Of a stretch of DNA of 7,698 nt, positions 1-6,067 are shown in pieces (the first letter of the stretch is position 1; each line of letters begins with the position of its first letter). This DNA comes from Balneolaceae bacterium. Lineage in GTDB: Bacteria; Bacteroidota; Rhodothermia; Balneolales; Balneolaceae. The DNA is taken from contig PWFZ01000107.1 in the NCBI GenBank assembly GCA_003555185.1, positions 1 to 7,698 of the forward strand, in the 5' to 3' direction. Below the pieces are notes generated by a model that was not told the origin of the DNA, did no database searches, and worked only from the letters and a program-made list of their open reading frames with translations. The position numbers and the translations under genes are program-made.

Positions 1-293
1 AGTGCAGCTTCAATTTCTTCTTCAGATTTGCCCCAGCGCATTAGGTGCATTTTGTACATAATGCCTTGCCCCTTAAGAATACTGCGAACAGTATCACTGG
101 GGGTGGCACCAATTTTGAGCCAGTGGATGATACGATCTTCATCAATAAAGAGCTCTTGTCTCTGGCTCACATTGTCGAATCGTCCAAGTTTTTCAATTAT
201 TCTACCATCACGCGGTGCGCGGCTGTCGGCTACCACGATGTGGTAATATGGTCGTTTCTTTCTTCCTTTTCGTTGTAAACGTAACTTAATCAA
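1..293 (-). CDS. rpsP: 30S ribosomal protein S16, 3' end cut by the window edge
   Basis: Ribosomal protein S16 binds 16S rRNA and helps assemble the small subunit body. The reverse complement reads 97 codons without a stop, beginning (M)IKLRLQRKGRKKRPYYHIV and continuing VADSRAPRDGRIIEKLGRFD, the conserved S16 N-terminal half. Later come the usual DRIIHWLKIGATPSDTV and a region around GIMYKMHLMRW. The reading starts at a TTG (293-291) because an AGGAG lies 7 nt upstream and no in-frame ATG or GTG fits the family N-terminus. It lies 38 nt downstream of ffh on the same strand, so the two are probably cotranscribed. The C-terminus is missing because the frame is still open at base 1; rimM, trmD and rplS often follow in this arrangement but are outside the window. 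Identity is very secure; the start codon is well supported. Confidence 0.95.
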   Translation of the reverse strand, partial: MIKLRLQRKGRKKRPYYHIVVADSRAPRDGRIIEKLGRFDNVSQRQELFIDEDRIIHWLKIGATPSDTVRSILKGQGIMYKMHLMRWGKSEEEIEAA

Positions 294-300
294 TGTTGTA

Positions 301-305
301 CTCCT
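301..305 (-). promoter_or_regulatory. Shine-Dalgarno of rpsP that fixes a TTG start
   Basis: The minus strand reads AGGAG here, 7 nt before the TTG at 293-291. It is one of only two clear Shine-Dalgarno sequences in the window (the other precedes ruvC), and it decides the rpsP start codon. Confidence 0.75.
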
Positions 306-331
306 GTTGGGTTATTTGTTATAAAGTGTTG

Positions 332-1672
332 TTATTTGCCAAATGGCAGATTTTTGAGCCCTTCCATTGCACGGCCCATTTTGTTCATTTTCGACATGGT
401 TTTCATCATCTTCTTCATCTGCTCGAACTGTTTCATCAATTCGTTGATCTCACGAACACTGGTTCCGGAGCCTTTTGCGATTCTTCGACGACGGCTGCCA
501 TTCAATAGGCTTGGGTCAGCCCGCTCTTCAGGTGTCATAGATTTGATAATGGCTTCAATCGGCTTGAATGAATCCTCATCAAAATCGGCATCTTTTAAAG
601 CTTTATCAGCTCCGGGAATCATACCGACGAGGTCGGTCATGTTGCCCATCTTTTTAATCTTTTGGATCTGTTCTAAGAAATCCTCAAGATCAAATTTATC
701 AGACCGGATTTTCTTTTGAAGCTGTTGCGCCTGGTCTTCATCATACTGTTCCTGTGCTTTTTCGACCAGTGAAACAACATCACCCATACCTAATATACGT
801 TGGGCGAGTCGATCCGGATAAAATGGTGACAGAGCATCCAGCTTTTCGCCGGTACTCATAAACTTAATTGGTTTTTGTACTACAGATCGTATTGACAGAG
901 CCGCACCACCACGTGTATCTCCATCCATCTTTGTTAAAACTACTCCATCAAAGTTGATGGTTTCATTAAATGCTTTTGCAGTATTTACAGCGTCTTGTCC
1001 GGTCATGGCATCAACCACGAACAAAATTTCCTCCGGATTGACAGCCTTCTTTATCTCAGCAACTTCTTTCATCATCGCCTCATCCACATGGAGACGACCG
1101 GCTGTATCAATAATTACGGTGTCGAGAGCTAAACTTTTTGCCATGGAAACGGCTTCTTTAGCAACTCGAACGGGATCTTTTTGCTGAATAGAATAAACCG
1201 GCACATCAATACTTTCTGCCAGTGTTTTCAACTGTTGTATGGCGGCCGGACGATAGACGTCAGCTGCGGCAAGAATAGGATTTCTATTATTTTCTTTCTT
1301 TAGGTAGCGGGCAAGTTTTCCAACGAATGTTGTTTTACCTGAACCCTGCAGACCTGCAACAAGAATAACGGTTGGGGGTTTTTGTGCAACGGCAATATCT
1401 TCCCGGTTTTCACCGAGCATTTTTACCATTTCATCAAAAACAATTTTTGTGAACTGCTGACCGGGATTAACACTGGTTAATACATCCGATCCGATTACAC
1501 GCTCTTTTACATCAGCGGTAAATTGGCGGGCAACTTCCAGATTCACATCAGCATCCAATAGCGCGCGACGGATTTCCCGTACGGTTTCGGCGATGTTTAC
1601 ATCGGTAATCCGTGACTGACCCTTCAGGGACTGTACAGCTGATTCTATTTTAGAAGACAAATCTTCAAACAT
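332..1672 (-). CDS. ffh: Signal recognition particle protein Ffh (SRP54 GTPase)
   Basis: Ffh binds 4.5S/SRP RNA and signal sequences emerging from the ribosome, then docks with FtsY for cotranslational membrane targeting. The 446-residue protein has the full family layout. The helical N domain (about 1-98) includes DADVNLEVARQF. The NG GTPase domain has the P-loop GLQGSGKTT (107-115), DVYRPAAIQQL (138-148), DTAGRL (189-194) and TKMDGDTRGGAALS (247-260). The methionine-rich M domain (about 300-446) carries the RNA-binding SRRRRIAKGSG (393-403) and a tail dense in Met and Lys. Length is typical and no key residue is missing. The ATG at 1672 gives the canonical MFEDLSSKIE start, although there is no Shine-Dalgarno. 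It is the first gene of the leftward ffh-rpsP unit and is divergent from fabI. Confidence 0.98.
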   Translation of the reverse strand: MFEDLSSKIESAVQSLKGQSRITDVNIAETVREIRRALLDADVNLEVARQFTADVKERVIGSDVLTSVNPGQQFTKIVFDEMVKMLGENREDIAVAQKPPTVILVAGLQGSGKTTFVGKLARYLKKENNRNPILAAADVYRPAAIQQLKTLAESIDVPVYSIQQKDPVRVAKEAVSMAKSLALDTVIIDTAGRLHVDEAMMKEVAEIKKAVNPEEILFVVDAMTGQDAVNTAKAFNETINFDGVVLTKMDGDTRGGAALSIRSVVQKPIKFMSTGEKLDALSPFYPDRLAQRILGMGDVVSLVEKAQEQYDEDQAQQLQKKIRSDKFDLEDFLEQIQKIKKMGNMTDLVGMIPGADKALKDADFDEDSFKPIEAIIKSMTPEERADPSLLNGSRRRRIAKGSGTSVREINELMKQFEQMKKMMKTMSKMNKMGRAMEGLKNLPFGK

Positions 1673-1718
1673 TACACAGGCACACTATATGTTGATATAA
1701 ATATGTAGTAGAGTCTTA

Positions 1719-1748
1719 CAAATTACGGACATCTATTTATCTTATCAA
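1719..1748 (-). promoter_or_regulatory. Possible promoter for ffh-rpsP
   Basis: On the minus strand a TTG (1748-1746) is followed 20 nt later by TAATTTG (1725-1719). This roughly resembles the Bacteroidota housekeeping promoter (TTTG near -33, TAnnTTTG near -7), but the -7 element lacks one T. It lies about 47 nt before the ffh start. The upstream TTG sits inside the 16-bp palindrome at 1745-1760. The match is weak and the call rests on position as much as sequence. Confidence 0.25.
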
Positions 1749-1760
1749 CATTTATGTTGA
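1745..1760. promoter_or_regulatory. 16-bp perfect palindrome, operator-like, between ffh and fabI
   Basis: TCAACAT-TT-ATGTTGA is a perfect 7-bp inverted repeat with a 2-bp spacer. The half-site ATGTTGA occurs a third time at 1689-1695, giving three copies within 72 bp of a 220-bp divergent intergenic region. The symmetry and spacing suit a dimeric helix-turn-helix regulator. Its location could let it act on fabI, ffh or both. No regulator is identifiable from the window. Confidence 0.4.
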
Positions 1761-1892
1761 AAACTTTTATCTGTGTCGCAATGCGTGAAAATTACACACA
1801 TCGTTTTAAAAACTAATTATTTCGATGTGAATGACGAACGTGTTATTTTCTGAAAGAAATTTTGAAACAACTAATTGATTAAAAAACATATT

Positions 1893-2729
1893 ATGTCTGA
1901 CCAAAAGGGATACGGTTTACTAAAAGGAAAAAAAGGAATTATTTTTGGAGCACTTGATGAGAGAAGTATTGCCTGGAGAATTGCTCTGGCCTGTAAACGT
2001 GAAGGAGCAGAGTTCGTACTATCTAATGCACCGATTGCATTACGATTGGGAACACTGGATGCTCTTGGTGAAGAAACGGGTGCAAAAATTATCCCGTGTG
2101 ATGTAAGTGACGAAAAAGATGTAGAGAAGTTGATGAACGAAGTAAAAGAGGAGCTGGGCAGTGTCGACTTTATTCTTCACGCTATTGGAATGTCTCCAAA
2201 CATCAGAAAGAAAAAAGAGTACAGAGATTTAAATTACAACTGGTACAATCAAACACTGGATATTTCTGCCATTTCCCTGCACAAAGTTCTGCACTATGCA
2301 GAAGAAGCAGAAATATTAAATGAAGGCGGAAGCGTGGTTGCACTCTCTTATATAGGTGCGCAGCGAATTTTCTCTAAATATTCCGACATGAATGATGCAA
2401 AAGCACTACTCGAAAGCATTGCCCGTAATTACGGAAGTCGTCTTGCCGAGAAAGGAATTAGAGTTAATACAGTGTCACAAGCTCCGACAAAAACGTCTGC
2501 CGGTGCCGGAATTAAAGGGTTCGACAGTATGTACACGTTTGCCGAAAAAATTGCCCCTCTTGGCAATCCTACTGCCGACGAATGCGCTGACTACTGCGTG
2601 ACGCTATTTTCTGACCTGACCAAAAAAGTGACTATGCAGAATCTCTATCACGATGGCGGATTTGTAACCTCCGGAATCTCCGAGGAGATGATTGACGGAT
2701 TAGTTCGTCTTTACGCAGATGAAGAGTAG
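1893..2729 (+). CDS. fabI: Enoyl-[acyl-carrier-protein] reductase (NADH), FabI type
   Basis: FabI carries out the last step of each fatty acid elongation cycle, reducing trans-2-enoyl-ACP with NAD(P)H in the cytoplasm; it is the triclosan target family. From the ATG at 1893 the protein has 278 residues. It is an atypical short-chain dehydrogenase: an N-terminal nucleotide-binding strand GKKGIIFGALDERSIAW, a CDVSD segment, ILHAIGMSP, and the catalytic pair Y-x6-K in YSDMNDAK (Tyr163, Lys170), with the second active-site Tyr153 in SYIGAQR. The substrate loop reads SQAPTKTSAGAGIKGF, the variant seen in Bacteroidota FabI, and the C-terminal QNLYHDGG is standard. An in-frame TTG at 1875 would add six residues (MIKKHI), but it has no ribosome site and the ATG fits the family better. 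Neither start has a Shine-Dalgarno; the upstream DNA is A-rich. Confidence 0.96.
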   Translation: MSDQKGYGLLKGKKGIIFGALDERSIAWRIALACKREGAEFVLSNAPIALRLGTLDALGEETGAKIIPCDVSDEKDVEKLMNEVKEELGSVDFILHAIGMSPNIRKKKEYRDLNYNWYNQTLDISAISLHKVLHYAEEAEILNEGGSVVALSYIGAQRIFSKYSDMNDAKALLESIARNYGSRLAEKGIRVNTVSQAPTKTSAGAGIKGFDSMYTFAEKIAPLGNPTADECADYCVTLFSDLTKKVTMQNLYHDGGFVTSGISEEMIDGLVRLYADEE

Positions 2730-2739
2730 ACAACAGTTT

Positions 2740-2757
2740 TTGAACTTAGTTCGATTT
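2740..2757 (+). terminator. Weak hairpin after fabI, possible terminator
   Basis: TTGAAC-TTA-GTTCGA can form a 6-bp stem (one G-T wobble) with a 3-nt loop, followed by TTTAAAA, starting 11 nt after the fabI stop. The stem is short and AT-rich and the T-tract is brief, so termination is only a possibility. Its right half also forms part of the outer inverted arm at 2745-2760. Confidence 0.25.
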
Positions 2758-2782
2758 AAAATGCCTTTACAGAGGCAAAAAG

Positions 2783-2941
2783 TGAGGCTGTTCAAAAAAT
2801 AACTTATCCAGTAAAGAAGCTTAAATAATTTAGACATTAAATCCCTCTCTATTTGATAGAGAGGGAAATAGGGTGAGTCAGAAAGAAAAATCTAAATTAT
2901 TTAAGCTGTTTATAAGGAATAAACCTTTTTGGACAGCCTCA
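2783..2941. mobile_element. MITE-like non-coding element with terminal inverted repeats
   Basis: The 159-bp segment has arms 2783-2834 and 2891-2941. The ends match as TGAGGCTGT-T/C-CAAAAA (15 of 16), and the inner ends match perfectly over 17 nt (AGCTTAAATAATTTAGA, 2818-2834 against 2891-2907); the sequence between these blocks is only loosely complementary. The centre holds a perfect 10-bp hairpin, CCCTCTCTAT-TTG-ATAGAGAGGG (2843-2865). There is no ORF of transposase size, so if mobile it would depend on a transposase elsewhere. GAGGCTGTCCAAAAA-type ends resemble those of insertion sequences common in Bacteroidota (recollection, not searched). No target-site duplication longer than 2 bp is evident, so it may be old or may be a non-mobile hairpin repeat. 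Confidence 0.6.
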
Positions 2942-2973
2942 GCGGTTTTCGAAACGATTTAGAATCGAACTAA

Positions 2974-3014
2974 GGGAGGTAATTTTGAGAATGAACAATC
3001 ACAATTATGAGTAA
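2974..3014 (+). promoter_or_regulatory. Shine-Dalgarno and 7-9 codon mini-ORF overlapping the ruvC start
   Basis: GGGAGG at 2974-2979 is the best ribosome site in this leader, but it lies 27 nt from the ruvC ATG, too far for direct use. It is 11 nt from an ATG at 2991 (or 5 nt from an in-frame TTG at 2985) that opens a frame reading MNNHNYE and ending with TAA at 3012-3014. That stop overlaps the first codons of ruvC (ATG at 3007), an arrangement compatible with termination-reinitiation. No in-frame ATG, GTG or TTG for ruvC lies closer to the Shine-Dalgarno, because TGA at 2992 closes that frame upstream. Whether the peptide is made is unknown. Confidence 0.4.
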
Positions 3015-3585
3015 AAAAATTCTCGGCATTGATCCCGGATCCCGCACAACAGGATATGCACTTCTTGTTGAGGAGAACGGGAAATTCTCTGCCGAGATTT
3101 GTGATGTTCTCCAGATGGCGCACATGGACGATCACACCGATCGCTTGCAGTTTATTTTTGAGGAGATTACTAAACTCATTAAAAAGCATAAACCAACCGA
3201 ATGCGCTGTGGAAACACCCATTTACGGTGTAGATCCACTGGCCATGCTAAAATTAGGCAGGGCACAGGCGGCTGCAATTCTAGCCATTTCTAATCAAAAA
3301 ATATCCGTAGCTGAATACTATCCCAAGGCCGTAAAAAAATCGATTACCGGTAACGGAAACTCCAGCAAAAAGCAGGTAGCGTTTATGCTGGATAAAATGA
3401 TTACGCTTCCCGAGGGTAAAATGAAAAATGACGCTACAGATGCGCTTGCCGTTGCGTGGTGCCATTACACCAAAAATGGAGTGATAGCATCCCGACAAGG
3501 AAAAAAAGCATCACACCAAAATAACAGTAAATCAAGCTGGGCCTCTTTTGTGGAGGATAACCCCGATCGTGTAAAAAAACCGTGA
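3007..3585 (+). CDS. ruvC: Crossover junction endodeoxyribonuclease RuvC
   Basis: RuvC is the dimeric, metal-dependent nuclease that cuts Holliday junctions symmetrically during recombinational repair, working with RuvAB. The 192-residue product has the RNase H-like fold signature. ILGIDPGSRTTGYA carries the first catalytic Asp9, ECAVETPI carries Glu69, and KNDATDALAVAWCH carries Asp142 and Asp145, matching the four acidic residues of the family. It is about 20 residues longer than the E. coli protein because of a basic, Ser/Asn/Lys-rich tail after about residue 160, probably disordered. ruvA starts 4 nt after its stop, so the two genes form one unit; ruvB is not in the window. Translation may depend on the mini-ORF just upstream, and the inserted repeat element ends 65 bp before the start. 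Confidence 0.96.
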   Translation: MSKKILGIDPGSRTTGYALLVEENGKFSAEICDVLQMAHMDDHTDRLQFIFEEITKLIKKHKPTECAVETPIYGVDPLAMLKLGRAQAAAILAISNQKISVAEYYPKAVKKSITGNGNSSKKQVAFMLDKMITLPEGKMKNDATDALAVAWCHYTKNGVIASRQGKKASHQNNSKSSWASFVEDNPDRVKKP

Positions 3586-3589
3586 CTCT

Positions 3590-4183
3590 ATGATTGCATA
3601 TTTAAAAGGATCAATATCAAACAAAACAGAAGATCGGCTGATTATGGATGTCGGAGGTGTGGGTTATCAGGTAGAAATTTCAAACCAAACATTTCAGACA
3701 CTACCCAAAAAAGGAGACTCGCTGAAAATTTTGATTTATCACCATTTTACCGATAGTGATCAACGACTTTTCGGGTTTGCATCACAAAAAGAGAAGAATT
3801 TATTTGAGCGATTAATTACAGTAAAGGGAATTGGCCCAAAGCTTGGACTTACGATTTTGAGCGGAATGTCTGCACCGGAGTTGATAGAGTCGATAGTAAC
3901 GCAAAACACATCAGCCCTGTCCGGGATTTCTGGAATTGGAAAAAAAACGGCGGAGAGGATGGTACTTGAGCTTAAAGATAAATTGTTTGATGAATCAGGG
4001 CCATCGATTGTTTCAAGTGGTGGTCAGCAAATGGACAGGCGAAGTGAAGCCGTTTCAGCCCTGGAAGCACTTGGATTTAAGAAAAGAGATGCTGAGCAGA
4101 CGGTTTCAAAAATTATATCGGGGAGCAGTGACTCCACCGTTTCAGATATTGTTAAAAAAGCACTCGCGGAACTGAAAAGGTAA
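3590..4183 (+). CDS. ruvA: Holliday junction branch migration protein RuvA
   Basis: RuvA tetramers hold the four-way junction and load the RuvB motor for branch migration. The 197-residue protein shows all three domains. An N-terminal OB fold (about 1-64) begins MIAYLKGSI and includes DVGGVGYQV and the turn QRLFGF. A middle domain has two helix-hairpin-helix motifs, VKGIGPK (78-84) and ISGIGKKTA (113-121), followed by ERMVLELKDKL. After a Ser/Gly/Gln linker, a C-terminal UBA-like domain (about 150-197) that contacts RuvB contains EALGFKKRDAEQ. Length is typical. There is no Shine-Dalgarno and only a 4-nt gap after ruvC, pointing to translational coupling. Nothing is missing. Confidence 0.97.
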   Translation: MIAYLKGSISNKTEDRLIMDVGGVGYQVEISNQTFQTLPKKGDSLKILIYHHFTDSDQRLFGFASQKEKNLFERLITVKGIGPKLGLTILSGMSAPELIESIVTQNTSALSGISGIGKKTAERMVLELKDKLFDESGPSIVSSGGQQMDRRSEAVSALEALGFKKRDAEQTVSKIISGSSDSTVSDIVKKALAELKR

Positions 4184-4257
4184 TATTGTGTTAACAATCA
4201 CTTATTATAATAGAGTGGTTTTGAAATACAATCAGTTCGAACGAATTCACAGTTATT
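4184..4257 (+). promoter_or_regulatory. Possible promoter region of the two-component operon
   Basis: This 74-bp gap after ruvA contains a TATAAT (4206-4211), 46 nt before the TTG start of the response regulator, and a small inverted repeat ATTGT-GTTA-ACAAT (4185-4198) just upstream. No good -35 hexamer is found at normal spacing; the closest is TTGTGT at 4186-4191 with only 14 nt. No Bacteroidota-type TAnnTTTG is convincing. The dyad could be a regulator site for autoregulation, but nothing in the window tests this. Readthrough from ruvCA is equally possible. Confidence 0.3.
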
Positions 4258-4935
4258 TTGACAAGTAAAACCATATTAGTTGTTGACGATGAACAGGATC
4301 TTCTGGATCTGATAGAGTATAATCTCAAGAAAGAAGGATTCAACGTTTTAAAGGCAGAGAATGGCGTTGAAGCTTTAAAAGTGGCAAAAGAGAATATTCC
4401 GGGTTTGGTTCTGCTGGATATTATGATGCCGAAAATGGATGGTCTTGAAGTGTGTGATAAAATGCGATCAGATGCCAATCTTAAGCATATCCCCATTATT
4501 TTTCTTACCGCACGGGGCGATGAAAAAACAGAAGTAGAGGGTTTGGACACCGGTGCTGATGATTACGTTACCAAGCCGATTAGCACCACAAAATTGATCT
4601 CAAGAATTAAGGCTGTATTACGGCGGTTTGATGAAACAGAGGACGTCCCGAATAAGCTTTCAGTACATGATATTGAAATTGATAAGGATCGATATGTTGT
4701 CACTCGTGGAAATGAGGAGTTTCAACTTCCCCGCAAGGAGTTCGAGCTGCTGTACTATCTGGCAGGAAGAAAAGGCAAAGTTAAAGATCGTCAAACATTA
4801 CTCAATAAAGTTTGGGGTGATAACATTTATGTGGTAGACCGAACGGTGGATGTCCACGTTAGAAAAATCAGGGAAAAACTTGGTGATCATTATATTGAAA
4901 CCGTGAAAGGAGTAGGGTATAGATTTAAGGAATGA
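4258..4935 (+). CDS. OmpR/PhoB-family response regulator
   Basis: This DNA-binding output protein pairs with the kinase encoded immediately downstream. The receiver domain (about 1-122) has the acidic pair Asp10-Asp11, the phosphoacceptor Asp54 in LLDIMMPKMDG, Thr84 in FLTA and Lys106 in VTKP. The winged-helix domain (about 133-225) has LPRKEFELLYYL, a recognition helix in DRTVDVHVRKIREKLG (194-209) and the terminal wing TVKGVGYRF. At 225 residues it is full length. The TTG at 4258 is taken as start because it places TSKTILVVDDE correctly and the frame closes upstream at TGA 4222 with no ATG between; no Shine-Dalgarno is seen. It strongly resembles the PhoB-like regulators of Bacteroidota, but a phosphate role is not shown here since no pst or pho genes are present. 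Confidence 0.95.
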   Translation: MTSKTILVVDDEQDLLDLIEYNLKKEGFNVLKAENGVEALKVAKENIPGLVLLDIMMPKMDGLEVCDKMRSDANLKHIPIIFLTARGDEKTEVEGLDTGADDYVTKPISTTKLISRIKAVLRRFDETEDVPNKLSVHDIEIDKDRYVVTRGNEEFQLPRKEFELLYYLAGRKGKVKDRQTLLNKVWGDNIYVVDRTVDVHVRKIREKLGDHYIETVKGVGYRFKE

Positions 4936-6011
4936 GCAAGGCTAATTCAAAAAAAACAAGGTTTTCAAAAATATCTCTTCGAACAGCCATCCCGGGTGGT
5001 TTAGGTTGCGCAATCAGTACGGCTATTCTTTTTGTTTATTTTGCTGATTTGCCAACACAAACTCTTCTTTTAGTCACTCTTATTTCTTTTATGATAAGTA
5101 CGCTGGTTATTTATGCCATCTCCAAACAGCTGCATCAATCAAGAGTAAAGACGCTGGAAATAATCTCAAAAAACATATCCCGCAAACGGTTTGAAGACTA
5201 TGAGGATATTGAACTTAATCAGAGGGATGAGCTGGATTATCTGATTGCCCAGTCGGTTCGTTCAAGCCGAAAAATTGAGAAAGAGCTTCAGCGGATGAAT
5301 AAGATCGAGAATTATAGAAAAGAATTTATTGGTGATATTTCTCATGAGCTTAAAACTCCAATATTTGCTATTCAGGGGTTTATTGAGACACTACTGAATG
5401 GTGCTCTTGAAGATGAAGAAGTTAATAAGCTGTTCCTGAAAAAAGCGATGAGAAATGTTAATCGTCTCACTTACCTCACTAAGGATTTAATGGAGATTTC
5501 ACGTTTGGAGACCGGAGAACTAAAATCGAATCTTCAGGATATTTATTTGAGAGATCTGATTTTAGATGTGGTAGAAAGCCTTCAGTATAAATCACAAAAA
5601 GAAGAAGTAGAGATACGTGTTACGGAATTCGATAAGAACCTTCAGGTGCGGGCTGACCGAAATCAGATTAAACAGGTGCTGATAAATTTGATTGAAAACG
5701 GCATTAAGTATAACAGAGCCGGAGGGAATGTTGAAATTGGCATAAAGAAATTCAAAAAAGACAGAGACCGCATTGTCGTATATACAAAAGACTCCGGAAT
5801 TGGAATTGAAGAGAAAGATATTCCACGAGTAACAGAACGGTTTTTCAGAGTAGATAAATCACGTTCGCGAGAGAAAGGAGGGACAGGGCTGGGACTGTCA
5901 ATTGTGAAACATATTATAGAGGCGCACGGAGAATCTCTGTTTATTGAAAGCTCTCGTGGGGGTACTATGTTTAGCTTTACCCTCTCGAAGGTAAATCACG
6001 TTTTTGTTTAA
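4932..6011 (+). CDS. PhoR-like sensor histidine kinase, two transmembrane helices, no extracellular domain
   Basis: This membrane kinase presumably phosphorylates the regulator encoded upstream; the start overlaps that gene's stop as ATGA. The 359 residues comprise a basic N-terminus, TM1 (about 19-38), a loop of only about 5 residues (DLPTQ), TM2 (about 44-63), and a charged helical linker that may be HAMP-like (about 66-120). The dimerisation domain carries the phospho-His138 in SHELKTP. The ATPase domain has an N-box NLIENGIKYN (252-261, Gly where Ala is usual), G1 DSGIGI (287-292), an F-box ERFFRVD (302-308) and G2 GGTGLGLSIVKHI (316-328). There is no room for a periplasmic sensor and no obvious PAS domain, so the input probably comes through the membrane or a partner protein. 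This compact form is common in Bacteroidota PhoR-like kinases. All catalytic motifs are intact. Confidence 0.95.
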   Translation: MSKANSKKTRFSKISLRTAIPGGLGCAISTAILFVYFADLPTQTLLLVTLISFMISTLVIYAISKQLHQSRVKTLEIISKNISRKRFEDYEDIELNQRDELDYLIAQSVRSSRKIEKELQRMNKIENYRKEFIGDISHELKTPIFAIQGFIETLLNGALEDEEVNKLFLKKAMRNVNRLTYLTKDLMEISRLETGELKSNLQDIYLRDLILDVVESLQYKSQKEEVEIRVTEFDKNLQVRADRNQIKQVLINLIENGIKYNRAGGNVEIGIKKFKKDRDRIVVYTKDSGIGIEEKDIPRVTERFFRVDKSRSREKGGTGLGLSIVKHIIEAHGESLFIESSRGGTMFSFTLSKVNHVFV

Positions 6012-6018
6012 AGGCATT

Positions 6019-6038
6019 TTCACTATTTTATAAGTGAA
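6019..6038. promoter_or_regulatory. Inverted repeat between the kinase and the guanylyltransferase gene
   Basis: TTCACT-N8-AGTGAA is a perfect 6-bp inverted repeat in the 56-bp gap. It could be an operator half-site pair or a weak hairpin after the kinase; there is no T-tract, so a terminator is unlikely. No promoter is clear between it and the next gene, which leaves open whether that gene is cotranscribed with the two-component system. Confidence 0.25.
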
Positions 6039-6067
6039 CAAAAATCAACGTTTAGAGAGCTTTCTTT

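Noticed and set aside
28..278. Two plus-strand open frames of 72-77 residues at the left edge
   Set aside because: They are antisense to rpsP, which has clear S16 sequence and a Shine-Dalgarno.
336..719. A 127-residue plus-strand open frame
   Set aside because: It lies opposite the Ffh M domain, has no family features, and the minus-strand ffh reading is unambiguous.
1875..1892. TTG start giving fabI six extra residues
   Set aside because: No ribosome site precedes it and FabI proteins normally begin close to the GxxGKKGIIFG-type segment; the ATG at 1893 is sufficient.
2762..2775. TGCCT/AGGCA hairpin as a terminator for fabI
   Set aside because: On the plus strand it is followed by A residues, not T. 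It would fit only a minus-strand transcript, and no minus-strand gene lies nearby.
2784..2940. Target-site duplication flanking the MITE-like element
   Set aside because: The flanks (AAAAG before, GCGG after) share no repeat of 3 bp or more in direct orientation.
4191..4550. A 119-residue minus-strand open frame
   Set aside because: It lies mostly opposite the receiver domain of the response regulator, with Ser/Arg-rich composition typical of an antisense shadow, and shows no motif.
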